DNA of 64,000 bases from UBA1206 sp050953105 (GCA_050953105.1 JBMNMA010000004.1:744001-808000), one strand, 5' to 3'; shown: positions 32,676 through 41,307, counted from the stretch's first letter. Numbers and translations are program-made. Notes: generated by a model not told the origin, from the sequence alone.

Positions 32676-35069
32676 ATGAAAATGAAAAAAATTATTTGCG
32701 CAATCCTGCCGGTGATTATTGCTTTGTCTATTATTCCCGGAATATTTGCCGCAGCGGCAGACGAAAACCTTGCCCTGGGCAAAGACTACAATATAACCTA
32801 TGAAGCAAAAATAGACAATGCCTTCCCTGCGAAGGTAATATCCGACGAAACCAAAAAGCTTACCGACGGGAAAAAAGCCGCTGCTTCGGCAAACTATAAC
32901 GACAGCACCTACCTGCGGTTTTTCCGGGGCGTGTATGCCACGGTGGAATTCGACATGGGTAAGGAGGTTTACGTTAAGGGCTTTTCAATGGGCTTTAACG
33001 CATATACCGACCACGGCGTTGTAGCACCCAGGGAGATTTACTTTAAAATCTCAAAGGACGGCGAAAACTGGTTTACCCTTTATAAGGATATCGACCACAA
33101 CCGCAACGCTGTTGCAAGAAGACAGCGGGACGAATTCAGCTTTTCGTCAAACGACTATTATGAGGCAAGATACATACGCATAGTCTTTTCCTCCGACGTT
33201 CATTCGGCAGCGGATGAAATCGAAATCTACGGCACCGAAGAAAAGGTGGCGTCAAAGTCATACGACTATGACAAACCGACAGAATACCCCAACGCCTTTG
33301 CACCGAACAACAATCCGGTGGTTGACAATATAAAAAATCTGGTGCTTATGTACAGCGGGGAGCATTATTCGGGCGCTAACCCCTCCACCGGACATAACAG
33401 CTATGATGCGCTCCTTCCCTATGCGGCCTATGTGGACAGGGACAAAAACATACTTGACACAATGTTCGACTCCTTCCTGTTTCTTCCCCTCAATCCGGGG
33501 GACAGCCCCGCCTATTCGTTAAGTAAACAGTCGGGGTGGGAAGCTTTCCTGAACAATGTCATAGGCAAGGAAAAAGACATCAACCTTACCGCTTTAAATA
33601 AAGTGGTCGGTGACACCAAGGCGGCTTTAAATCTTGACAGCTCATATAAGGCTAATATATTTATAGCCGTTCCCTATGCCACATTTTACTCCGACGGGGT
33701 GTTCGGCAAGCTTGACGGAAACACCGACGTGAGGACCGACAGCCTTGACAGCATGCTTAAAATCGTAAAATGGTATGTTGATAAGGCAATTGGATTATTT
33801 AATGAGCAAGGCTTCGAACACCTAAACCTTTCCGGGTTTTACTGGCATTCCGAGCTGGTTTATTTCGGCACCTATAATCCCGACCTTATAAAGGGTTACA
33901 ACGAATATGTCCACTCAAAGGGCTACGGCTCTATCTGGATACCCTACTACTGCGCTCCCGGCGCCCATATGTGGAAGGAGTTGGGGTTTGACGTAGCCTG
34001 CCTTCAGGCGGGATATGCCTTCATCCGCAACAACGACCAGGTGGCGGAGGTGGGTAACCAGAAAGAAGGCAACGTCTATGACGCCATGACCTTTGCCAAA
34101 AAATACGGCCTTGGGGTGGAAATAGAAATTTCGGGCGGCGCCCTTGAAAGATATAACGACTATATCGTAAACGGGGCAAAGCTGGGATGTATGCAAAACG
34201 GGGTTACCATGTTTTATCAGGACGGCGGCCCCGGGGTGTTCTACAACACCTGCTACAGCTCAACCAACCGCCATATTTACGACCTTACCTATAAATATAT
34301 AAAGACAAAATATGAGATTCATCCGCCGGTGATGAACTATGAGGGAACAATCCTTATTGAAAAAAATACCAACAAGGGCAACGGAACCCTTCCAGTATCG
34401 GATGAAGACACCGCCAAAAACAGGCTTAAAATTACAAACCTCACCCAGGCTTCCCACGGCAAGGTAACCATTGACGGCGACGGATTTTTCACCTACGCTC
34501 CCGAAAAGGACTATGTGGGCGAAGATTCTTTCAGCTTTGCCCTTACCGACGGCATTAACGTAAGCGAGGTTTACACCGTAAATATCCTTGTGGTGGAAAA
34601 GCTGTATAGATACACCCTTGTAAACACCTCCGCCAAGGATTCAGGTAAAGCGGTTTTATATACCGAAGGAGAATCCACAAACACCTCCAATGCCGACGGT
34701 CAGAAGGTGTTTGAGGTAGCGGTCAACGGTGATGGAATTGTAATTTCCGCCGCCTACACCACCAACACATCCATTCCCGAGGGCGGATACGTTCTGTCCG
34801 CCGCCGGTATTAAGGGTGAGGAGCTTGAAAGCTTTGCAAAGGTAGGCGACAAGGCCGTGCTTGACACGGTAACAAAATCGGTGTATTTTACCGAAAACAC
34901 CCCCGTCGAAAACTCAGAGGACGAATCAACCCCCTCTAAGCCAGACAAACAGGAAGACAAAGACGGGAACAACATTGTATTATGGGTTGCCATTGCAGTA
35001 ATAGTTGTTGCAGGCGCTGTTGTGGCAGTCATAATAATAAAAAAGCCAAAAAATACTAATAAGGAGTAG
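32676..35069 (+). CDS. DUF4855 surface protein with discoidin-like and cadherin-like domains
   Basis: A 797-residue exported, membrane-anchored protein. It has a Sec signal peptide (cleavage after IFAAAA, about residue 27), then a discoidin-like sugar-binding domain (about 30-190, NLALGKDYNITYEAK ... IRIVFSSDVHSAADEIEIYG). The DUF4855 domain follows (about 215-545, NLVLMYSGEHYSGANP). A cadherin/VCBS-like beta domain comes next (PEKDYVGEDSFSFALTDG). A module at about 645-745 recurs in the next gene, and the chain ends with a Glu/Lys linker and a C-terminal span with KKPKNTNKE. The likely role is carbohydrate handling at the surface; activity unknown. Confidence 0.8.
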   Translation: MKMKKIICAILPVIIALSIIPGIFAAAADENLALGKDYNITYEAKIDNAFPAKVISDETKKLTDGKKAAASANYNDSTYLRFFRGVYATVEFDMGKEVYVKGFSMGFNAYTDHGVVAPREIYFKISKDGENWFTLYKDIDHNRNAVARRQRDEFSFSSNDYYEARYIRIVFSSDVHSAADEIEIYGTEEKVASKSYDYDKPTEYPNAFAPNNNPVVDNIKNLVLMYSGEHYSGANPSTGHNSYDALLPYAAYVDRDKNILDTMFDSFLFLPLNPGDSPAYSLSKQSGWEAFLNNVIGKEKDINLTALNKVVGDTKAALNLDSSYKANIFIAVPYATFYSDGVFGKLDGNTDVRTDSLDSMLKIVKWYVDKAIGLFNEQGFEHLNLSGFYWHSELVYFGTYNPDLIKGYNEYVHSKGYGSIWIPYYCAPGAHMWKELGFDVACLQAGYAFIRNNDQVAEVGNQKEGNVYDAMTFAKKYGLGVEIEISGGALERYNDYIVNGAKLGCMQNGVTMFYQDGGPGVFYNTCYSSTNRHIYDLTYKYIKTKYEIHPPVMNYEGTILIEKNTNKGNGTLPVSDEDTAKNRLKITNLTQASHGKVTIDGDGFFTYAPEKDYVGEDSFSFALTDGINVSEVYTVNILVVEKLYRYTLVNTSAKDSGKAVLYTEGESTNTSNADGQKVFEVAVNGDGIVISAAYTTNTSIPEGGYVLSAAGIKGEELESFAKVGDKAVLDTVTKSVYFTENTPVENSEDESTPSKPDKQEDKDGNNIVLWVAIAVIVVAGAVVAVIIIKKPKNTNKE

Positions 35070-35075
35070 TGAGAA

Positions 35076-36851
35076 ATGAAAAAAATCTTAGCCTTTTTAG
35101 TCGCTTTTGTTATGGTATTTGCTTTCGTAGCCTGCGGAAGCGAAACAGGTGATGAAAGCAGCCAGACAACCTCGTCCAAGACAGAAGAATCCTCTAAAGA
35201 CGGATCCAAGGACGGCGCTTCCGGTGACGAAACAACGGGCGAATCTTCCGAAGAAGCAGACGAATCTTCTGAAGAAACCTCCGACGAAACCAGCGAAGCT
35301 CCCGTCAAAACCTATTTTGACTTCTTGGAACACGCCAAGACAGTAGGTGTTGACGTAAGCGTAACCGGCGAATCGGTTGTTGTGTTCACCAATAACGATG
35401 CCATAGCCAACGGCAATGCTAAGTGGTCAGTCAATGTTTTACTTAAAAAGCTTGAAGAAGGCCTGTATGAAGTAGTTAACGTAACACCCGGCAACGGTGA
35501 AAACTACAACGTTCCCCTTGAGGAAGGCCAGATTCTCCTTGCCGTTCACTCCTCTGCGAGCAGCATGGACAGTGTTGATGAATATCCAAACGTTCCCGGC
35601 AAGCTTGCAGCTCAGGCTCTCAAGGCCGGCGACAAAATCGCCATAGTCGGTATTGAACAAAAGGATATACAGAAACTTAAGGAATATGAAGAAGGGGAAA
35701 GCCTTGACTATGTTTTAGAGCTTCCCAACGTCATTTCCACCAAGAACTTCGTTTCTTTCGGTAAAAGCGTCAGCGTTGCCTGCAGAATCAACGACAACAA
35801 TACCGTTATCGACTCCGCTAAGGGTATTACCTCCACATCCATAGCTCTTACCAAAATCAACGAAGCTCCCGCTTACGGCGACTCTGTTCTTTATACAAGA
35901 GACTGGGGAACCACCCTCGGCAACCATGACTGGTCCAAATATGCCATTCTTGTGGTTGAATACGACCATTCCGTTTTCTCCTATGTGAAAAAGAATTTAT
36001 ACATGGCAGATTCCACCCAGTCCAAAAAAGACATACAGATCCCCGAAGACGGCTTTGTACTTGCCGTTTCCAAGGATTATGATGCTCTTTACAAAAAGCT
36101 TGACAACATAAAAGCCGGCGACACCTTCTTTGTTCACGGCTATCCCGTAACCCCCATCGGTTACACCATTCCCGAAGCAACCAAGGCTCCCGTTATCGAC
36201 GGCGAAGTAAGCCTTGGCGAATGGGACGACTATCTTATAGACGTCGTTGACGAAACCAACGTTTACTGGGACTACTCTCAGTTCGAAGTAAACCAGTACG
36301 AAATCACCGCAAGAATTTACGCCACCTACGACAGTGAAAACTTCTACTTCCTCGTAGTTGTTGACACTCCCGACCATTACAACCCCATTACCTCCGCAAA
36401 CCCCGGCACTATGTATCAGTATTGCTGCATTCAGGTTAACCTTGTTGACCAGTCACCCCTTTCCGATTACATGAAACAGCATTATGACTATATAATAGAC
36501 ACTGCTGCTGTTAATGACGGACATGTAAGACAGTACGGATTTTCCGTTAACAACGACGGCGAATCCTTCGGTCACGTCTGGATAGGCAAAACTACCACCT
36601 TCACCGGCGAAGCCAAGATAGTGCGTGATGAAGACACCCAGACCACCATTTACGAAGTTTCCATCCCCTGGGCCGAAATCGGTCTTACCAACGTTGAAAA
36701 CGGTGCGGAAATCGGTTTCTCGGTATCCATCAACACCACCAACAAAACCGAATTCGAAAAAGGCATCTGGAAGAACATTAAGCTTCGTGACGGCGGCGGC
36801 ATAATCCTCCGTAACGACTGGTCCAAGATTCCCGTTGCTACACTCGACTAA
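35076..36851 (+). CDS. Surface lipoprotein with CBM9-type carbohydrate-binding domain
   Basis: A 591-residue lipoprotein with lipobox FVAC at about residue 20 and a long Ser/Glu/Thr/Asp tether to about residue 90. Two copies follow of a module whose core reads VPLEEGQILLAVHSS (first) and IPEDGFVLAVSKDY (second), each ending in a KAGD turn. The same module occurs at the end of the preceding protein. The C-terminal 210 residues resemble a family 9 carbohydrate-binding module (APVIDGEVSLGEWDDYLI ... YEVSIPWAEIGL, EIGFSVSINTT). Probably binds a polysaccharide at the cell surface, in the same transcript as the DUF4855 gene seven bases upstream. Confidence 0.8.
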   Translation: MKKILAFLVAFVMVFAFVACGSETGDESSQTTSSKTEESSKDGSKDGASGDETTGESSEEADESSEETSDETSEAPVKTYFDFLEHAKTVGVDVSVTGESVVVFTNNDAIANGNAKWSVNVLLKKLEEGLYEVVNVTPGNGENYNVPLEEGQILLAVHSSASSMDSVDEYPNVPGKLAAQALKAGDKIAIVGIEQKDIQKLKEYEEGESLDYVLELPNVISTKNFVSFGKSVSVACRINDNNTVIDSAKGITSTSIALTKINEAPAYGDSVLYTRDWGTTLGNHDWSKYAILVVEYDHSVFSYVKKNLYMADSTQSKKDIQIPEDGFVLAVSKDYDALYKKLDNIKAGDTFFVHGYPVTPIGYTIPEATKAPVIDGEVSLGEWDDYLIDVVDETNVYWDYSQFEVNQYEITARIYATYDSENFYFLVVVDTPDHYNPITSANPGTMYQYCCIQVNLVDQSPLSDYMKQHYDYIIDTAAVNDGHVRQYGFSVNNDGESFGHVWIGKTTTFTGEAKIVRDEDTQTTIYEVSIPWAEIGLTNVENGAEIGFSVSINTTNKTEFEKGIWKNIKLRDGGGIILRNDWSKIPVATLD

Positions 36852-36879
36852 TTAAATTATTTATAAGAAAGAGCAGATT

Positions 36880-37752
36880 ATGAAAATCGGAGTAAGTTTA
36901 TACAGCTTTCATGGCTACAAGGACAAATTGGGCTACAAGGGCTGTATCGATAAAGTTAAAGAATTAGGCGGCGAAGGCATAGACATAAGCGAAGGCCCCG
37001 CCTTTGCCACGCAGGAAGAACACCTTGCCTTTGCAAGAGAGATAAACGAATACTGCAAGCAGGTGGGCATTGAGTTATGCTGCTACTGTGTGGGGAGCGA
37101 CTTTATCAACGGCTCGGGTGGAGACCTTGACGCCGAAATCGCAAAAACCAAGCTTAAAGTGGACCTGGCAGAAGCCTACGGCTTCAAGCTTATGCGTCAC
37201 GACGCCACCGGCGGCTTTGTTCCCGCAATAAAGCATTCCCGGGGCTTTGACAACGCTCTGCCCAGGCTGGTTAAGGGATACAGGGAAGTTACCGAATATG
37301 CCGCATCCAAGGGCATTAAGACCTGTATAGAAAACCACGGCTTTTTCGCTCAGGATGCTGAGAGAATAGAAAAGCTTATAAACGCCGTTGCGTCCGACAA
37401 CTTCGGTGCGCTGGTGGACATAGGCAACTTCTCCTGCGCCGATGAATACAACCCCCGTGCGGTGGGTATCGTGGCTCCTTATGCCTTCCACGCTCACGCC
37501 AAGGACTTCCACATTAAGAGCGGCAACGGCGAAAATCCCGGCGACGGCTTTTTCCAGTCCAGAGGCGCCAACTTCTTAAGGGGCGCTATCATAGGCCACG
37601 GCGACGTTCCCGTCAAGCAGTGTGTGGCTGCCCTCAAGCGGGCTGGCTACGACGGCTATCTGGTTATCGAATTTGAGGGTATGGAAGACCCCATAACCGG
37701 TATAACCGTGGGTATGAAGAACCTTAAGCGTATTATAGCATCATTAGGTTAA
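36880..37752 (+). CDS. Sugar phosphate isomerase/epimerase (xylose-isomerase-like TIM barrel)
   Basis: A 290-residue cytoplasmic TIM-barrel protein of the AP endonuclease 2/xylose-isomerase-like fold. Metal ligand segments visible are ICIENHGFF-type (IKTCIENHGFF), LVDIGNFSC, HAHAKDFHIKSG and the terminal LVIEFEGMEDP. It ends the surface-glycan run and is cytoplasmic, so it may process an imported sugar (isomerisation, or oxidised sugar/inositol degradation). Substrate not deducible. Confidence 0.85.
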   Translation: MKIGVSLYSFHGYKDKLGYKGCIDKVKELGGEGIDISEGPAFATQEEHLAFAREINEYCKQVGIELCCYCVGSDFINGSGGDLDAEIAKTKLKVDLAEAYGFKLMRHDATGGFVPAIKHSRGFDNALPRLVKGYREVTEYAASKGIKTCIENHGFFAQDAERIEKLINAVASDNFGALVDIGNFSCADEYNPRAVGIVAPYAFHAHAKDFHIKSGNGENPGDGFFQSRGANFLRGAIIGHGDVPVKQCVAALKRAGYDGYLVIEFEGMEDPITGITVGMKNLKRIIASLG

Positions 37753-37763
37753 ATAACGGCGAT

Positions 37764-37794
37764 GGTATGGGGTGCCGTAAAAGCACCCCATACC
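37764..37794 (+). promoter_or_regulatory. Strong 12-bp hairpin between sugar isomerase and membrane protein genes
   Basis: GGTATGGGGTGC (37764-37775) pairs perfectly with GCACCCCATACC (37783-37794), loop of seven. No T-run follows, so it could be an attenuating or stabilising element rather than a classical terminator. Confidence 0.6.
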
Positions 37795-37816
37795 CTGTTG
37801 TATAAGCGGGTGGTTT

Positions 37817-38515
37817 ATGGAAGACGTAATTGTTTCCAAAAAGAAAAAATTAAAATTAGTGTTGCGTATATTTGTTATCGCAACATTAGGTCTCCTTGCC
37901 CTCCTTGCCATACTTTATGTGGTGTCGTTGTTTTTCAAAAGGGAAAAGATACCCACCCGTATAGTGGACAAATCAATCCGCTTTGCCGACGTCAACTACG
38001 CCGTTGACATTTTCCAGGACCCCATTTATGTGGGTAAGGAAAGAAATATAATGTATCTGGAATACGGCACCGGCTCCCTTATCGGTGACGGATTTGCCGG
38101 TGAGGATGACTGGAACGGCATTGCCCCCGAGTCGGAATATATAAAGCAGGGAATTGAGGCGGCATTTTTCCGCAATTATTTCATCTGTGTTATTTCCGGC
38201 GACTACAATAATTACTCAAAATTCTTTACCGATAACTTTTTCAACTACTACACAATCCCCGAAAAATTTACCATGCAAAAGATATATGATATAACCGTCG
38301 ACCTGTATGGCCGTGAGGATATCGACTACAACGGCAAGGCGGGGGTTATGGAGCATTATATCGTAAGCTACAAGATTATGAACAATAACGGCTCCTTTAG
38401 GGGGGACGTGGGTTCAGACATTGAAAAGCCGCTGTATTTCAAGCTTTTCAAATACAATGACGAAGTTAAAATAGAAGCAATTACATTTATTAAAGAAAAG
38501 AAAGCTAGCGACTGA
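37817..38515 (+). CDS. Hypothetical single-span membrane protein
   Basis: A 232-residue protein with a short basic N-terminus (VSKKKKLKLVLR), one membrane span at about residues 19-43, then an extracellular domain rich in Asn/Tyr/Phe (FFRNYFICVISGDYNNYSKF). I do not recognise a family. Its stop overlaps the start of the D,D-carboxypeptidase gene by one base (TGATG), so the two are probably translated together and may act together in the wall. Confidence 0.75.
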   Translation: MEDVIVSKKKKLKLVLRIFVIATLGLLALLAILYVVSLFFKREKIPTRIVDKSIRFADVNYAVDIFQDPIYVGKERNIMYLEYGTGSLIGDGFAGEDDWNGIAPESEYIKQGIEAAFFRNYFICVISGDYNNYSKFFTDNFFNYYTIPEKFTMQKIYDITVDLYGREDIDYNGKAGVMEHYIVSYKIMNNNGSFRGDVGSDIEKPLYFKLFKYNDEVKIEAITFIKEKKASD

Positions 38516-39615
38516 TGAGGACCGAAACCAAAAGAGTATTATATATCTTTTTAACCCTTTGCATAATACTTACCTTCGCTTTGTTTTTAAGCTGGGTGGC
38601 AGACGGCACCGGCAGCGGGGATGAGAGTTTTGTTGTATCCGACACAACATCCGCAGAACTGTCGGATAACGCATCCCACGTTATTGCCGAGCAATCCGAC
38701 GTTACCGGCGAGCAAAGCGATTATTCAACTGAAGAAAGTTTAAATAGTGAGGAAAGTATTGATATTTCGGAGGAAGTCTCCGATGTTTCCGAACAGTCGG
38801 ACGAGCACGTTATATCCGACAACTTTCCCGTTTCATACATAGAAAACAACGTTACCGCCGGTTACATTGCCGTTTACAATGTAACCGAAGGTAAATACAT
38901 ATACGGTAAAAACGAAAACGAAAAATGCTACCCCGCATCCCTTACCAAGCTGGTTACCGCTCTCCTTGCCGTCAAACACCTTGACACCAACGAAATTATA
39001 ACCGTGGGTGACGAAATAAGGCGAATAGGCAAAGGATCAAGCGTGGCATATCTTGTGGTGGGCTACCGGATGAAGCTGGAGGTTCTCCTTGACGCAATGA
39101 TGCTTCCCTCCGGCAACGACGCCGCCTATACCGCTGCTGTGGCGGTGGGACGGAAAATTCTGGGGGACAAAAACGCATCCATTGATGCCGCCCTGGAATG
39201 CTTTTATAAAGCCGCCAACGAGTATGTAAGGTCTATTGGCTGCACCGGCACCAATATCGCCTGTCCCGACGGTTATCACGACGACAACCACTACACCACC
39301 GCCTGGGATTATGTCCTTATATCCAAAGAGGCAATGAAAAACCCTCTTATTATGAAGGTTGTCCAAAAAAAGGTGGCCTATGACACCCTTGCCGACGGCA
39401 CACAGGTGAAATATGAAAACACCAATCTCCTCCTTGACTATGCCTATGTTACCGGCCTTAAAACAGGCACCACCAACGAGGCGGGCTATTGCGTTGCCGT
39501 TTCGGCAAAATCCAACGGAGTGGAGATAATCGTTGTTGTTATGAAATCAACCTCTGCCGCCGCCCGTTACGAAGACGCTAAAAAACTTATATCCGCCGCC
39601 TACGGCTGGTTTTGA
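38515..39615 (+). CDS. D-alanyl-D-alanine carboxypeptidase (serine-type, PBP5/DacF class)
   Basis: A 366-residue penicillin-binding-protein-like peptidase of family S11 that removes terminal D-Ala from peptidoglycan stem peptides outside the membrane. The N-terminal span (about 8-28) is followed by an unusually long acidic Ser/Glu linker (to about residue 105), then the catalytic domain with SxxK in PASLTKLVTALLA, SGN in MLPSGNDAAYT and KTGT in GLKTGTTNEAGYC. There is no C-terminal amphipathic helix; anchoring is by the N-terminus. Coupled to the membrane protein gene upstream. Confidence 0.92.
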   Translation: MRTETKRVLYIFLTLCIILTFALFLSWVADGTGSGDESFVVSDTTSAELSDNASHVIAEQSDVTGEQSDYSTEESLNSEESIDISEEVSDVSEQSDEHVISDNFPVSYIENNVTAGYIAVYNVTEGKYIYGKNENEKCYPASLTKLVTALLAVKHLDTNEIITVGDEIRRIGKGSSVAYLVVGYRMKLEVLLDAMMLPSGNDAAYTAAVAVGRKILGDKNASIDAALECFYKAANEYVRSIGCTGTNIACPDGYHDDNHYTTAWDYVLISKEAMKNPLIMKVVQKKVAYDTLADGTQVKYENTNLLLDYAYVTGLKTGTTNEAGYCVAVSAKSNGVEIIVVVMKSTSAAARYEDAKKLISAAYGWF

Positions 39616-39633
39616 TTAAAAGAAAGGGGAGTT

Positions 39634-40032
39634 ATGAAAATTACCGGAATCCATCACATCGCAATCAAGATTAAACCCGAACTTTATGACAAGGTAGTGT
39701 CATTTTATACCGACTTGCTTGGCTTAAACGTTGTCCGTTCCTGGGGTGAAGGGGATTACAAAGCCGTAATGATTTCCACCGGCGACAATTCCTGCCTTGA
39801 AATAATGTCCAACCCCGAAGCGGGTGATGTCCCCTCCGAAGGCGCTCTTCGCCACATCGCTTTGTCCTGCGACGACAGCGAGGGATATTTTAAGCTGCTT
39901 TCCGAAAAAGGCTTTGAAATTATCATAGAACCCAAAGAAGTATCTATACCGTCAAACCCTGCCTATAATGTTAAAATTTGTTTTGTAAAGGGTGTTGCCG
40001 GGGAGATTATTGAGTTCTTTGAGGAAAAATAA
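39634..40032 (+). CDS. VOC-family (glyoxalase/bleomycin resistance fold) protein
   Basis: A 132-residue vicinal-oxygen-chelate protein. The first half gives ITGIHHIAIKIKPELYDKVV and FYTDLLGLNVV, the second ALRHIALSCDDSEGYF and GEIIEFFE, with His and Glu placed as the metal ligands. The family includes glyoxalase I, methylmalonyl-CoA epimerase and resistance proteins; the sequence does not settle which. It starts 18 bases after the peptidase, behind AAAGGGG, and precedes the tRNA promoter. Confidence 0.85.
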   Translation: MKITGIHHIAIKIKPELYDKVVSFYTDLLGLNVVRSWGEGDYKAVMISTGDNSCLEIMSNPEAGDVPSEGALRHIALSCDDSEGYFKLLSEKGFEIIIEPKEVSIPSNPAYNVKICFVKGVAGEIIEFFEEK

Positions 40033-40145
40033 CAGTATTTTCAAGGGTTTTCGGCTTTGATATAATACTGCGGCGCAATACCAATTTTCGACAATTCTCG
40101 ACAAAAACTCACCTAAAAAAATTTTTATTTTTTTGAAAAAAGGTA

Positions 40146-40174
40146 TTGCAAAAATCAAAAAAGTGTGGTATTAT
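40146..40174 (+). promoter_or_regulatory. Predicted sigma-A promoter of the tRNA cluster
   Basis: TTGCAA (40146-40151), 17-bp spacer, TATTAT (40169-40174), about 33 bases before tRNA-Asp. Confidence 0.75.
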
Positions 40175-40206
40175 ATCAAAGCTGTCGCGAGTGCAGTATA
40201 GGCGAT

Positions 40207-40283
40207 GGTTCGGTAGTTCAGTTGGTTAGAACGCCAGCCTGTCACGCTGGAGGTCGTGGGTTCGAGCCCCATCCGAATCGCCA
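40207..40283 (+). tRNA. tRNA-Asp (GTC)
   Basis: A 77-nt cloverleaf with CCA encoded. Acceptor GGTTCGG pairs with CCGAATC, the anticodon stem is CCAGC/GCTGG around loop CTGTCAC, and the T-loop is TTCGAGC. The anticodon GTC reads Asp codons. Confidence 0.97.
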
Positions 40284-40286
40284 ACA

Positions 40287-40390
<104 letters not shown>

Positions 40391-40399
40391 TCAACAAAT

Positions 40400-40475
40400 G
40401 CGGATTTAGCTCATTTGGTAGAGCGCCACCTTGCCAAGGTGGAGGTAGCGGGTTCGAGCCCCGTAATCCGCTCCA
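40400..40475 (+). tRNA. tRNA-Gly (GCC)
   Basis: A 76-nt cloverleaf, CCA encoded, with anticodon stem CCACC/GGTGG around TTGCCAA. The anticodon is GCC. Acceptor GCGGATT pairs with AATCCGC. Confidence 0.97.
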
Positions 40476-40506
40476 TTTTATTAAGCGGGGTTTTCCGTTT
40501 AATAAT

Positions 40507-40582
40507 GCTGATGTAGCTCAGTCGGCAGAGCACGTCCTTGGTAAGGACGAGGTCACCAGTTCGAATCTGGTTATCAGCTCCA
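40507..40582 (+). tRNA. tRNA-Thr (GGT)
   Basis: A 76-nt cloverleaf, CCA encoded, with anticodon stem CGTCC/GGACG around TTGGTAA. The anticodon is GGT. Confidence 0.96.
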
Positions 40583-40583
40583 T

Positions 40584-40610
40584 AAGCACCTGCAAAGGTG
40601 CTTTTTTTAT
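40584..40610 (+). terminator. Intrinsic terminator of the tRNA cluster
   Basis: AAGCACCT (40584-40591), GCAA loop, AGGTGCTT (40596-40603), then T residues, directly after tRNA-Thr. Confidence 0.92.
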
Positions 40611-40644
40611 TCCTTACGGGGAATAGAAAACTACTCCGAAATAA

Positions 40645-40752
40645 GTGGCTATAAATAACAAACCCTACAATGAAGAAATAATAACCTTCAAGCCGGAAAG
40701 CTATATAAGCATGGGGAAGGTAAACCTTAAATCAACATACGTTAAAGCATAA
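40645..40752 (+). CDS. Possible small ORF or gene remnant
   Basis: A 35-codon frame starting with GTG directly after a stop codon encodes a protein-like, non-repetitive chain (AINNKPYNEEIITFKPESY then ISMGKVNLKSTYVKA). No clear ribosome binding site precedes it. It lies in the gap between the tRNA terminator and the next promoter. It may be the tail of a decayed gene or a small protein; family not recognised. Confidence 0.25.
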   Translation: MAINNKPYNEEIITFKPESYISMGKVNLKSTYVKA

Positions 40753-40780
40753 AAATAAATTTTCGTTTTGACATAATGCC

Positions 40781-40838
40781 TTGAAAACCCCCCTTTGCGG
40801 TGTTATAATGATTATAGGATCATAACACCGTAAAGGGG
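40781..40838 (+). promoter_or_regulatory. Promoter overlapped by a 17-bp palindrome, C_GCAxxG gene
   Basis: TTGAAA (40781-40786), 17-bp spacer, TATAAT (40804-40809). A 17-bp inverted repeat with one mismatch covers it: 40790-40806 pairs with 40822-40838 (15-nt centre). The left arm overlaps the -10 and the right arm contains the ribosome binding region (AAAGGGG). It looks like an operator or a switch for this redox gene. Confidence 0.7.
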
Positions 40839-40845
40839 TATTATT

Positions 40846-41307
40846 ATGACAAACCGCTGTGAAAAGGCAAAATATTTATTTGAAAACGGCTGCAACTGCG
40901 CCCAGGCGGTTTTACTGGCCTTTTCGGATCTAACGGGACTTGACGATAAAACCGCCCTTCGCCTGTCATCCTCCTTCGGCGGAGGTATGGGAAGGCTTAG
41001 GGAGGTGTGTGGGGCATTAACCGGCGCATTTATGGCGGCAGGCCTAATCTACGGCCCGGAAAACACCGACGATATAAACGAAAAATTCCTGCAATATGAC
41101 AGAATAAAAGACATTGGGATGAATTTCAAATGCAAATACGGCACCTATCTGTGCCGGGATCTGCTTGAGCTTGACATACTCAAGGATATCCCTCTCCCCC
41201 AGGGGCAGCCGGAGTCCTTTTATCAAAAGCAAAAATGCCTGCTTTATGTTGAGTATGCGGCAAAGCTGCTTGACGACTACATAAAGGAACAGGGGACTGA
41301 TAAATGA
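40846..41307 (+). CDS. C_GCAxxG_C_C family redox protein
   Basis: A 153-residue protein of the C-GCAxxG-C-C family, small cysteine-motif proteins common in anaerobes and often next to redox genes. Visible cysteine motifs are ENGCNCAQAVLLAF, then REVCGALTGAFMAAGLIYG, with later cysteines in KCKYGTYLCRDLL and KQKCLLYVEYAA. Four or more conserved cysteines could bind a metal or carry redox change. It overlaps nrdG by four bases, so it belongs to the anaerobic ribonucleotide reductase operon. Confidence 0.88.
   Translation: MTNRCEKAKYLFENGCNCAQAVLLAFSDLTGLDDKTALRLSSSFGGGMGRLREVCGALTGAFMAAGLIYGPENTDDINEKFLQYDRIKDIGMNFKCKYGTYLCRDLLELDILKDIPLPQGQPESFYQKQKCLLYVEYAAKLLDDYIKEQGTDK

Noticed and set aside
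34754..35308. Minus-strand open frame of 184 codons, very Ser-rich
   Set aside because: It is the antisense of the Ser/Glu tether of the CBM9 lipoprotein, which explains the Ser bias.
40040..40080. Second tRNA promoter with TATAAT near 40060
   Set aside because: A TATAAT is present but no acceptable -35 lies at 16-18 bp; the TTGCAA/TATTAT pair at 40146-40174 is better placed.
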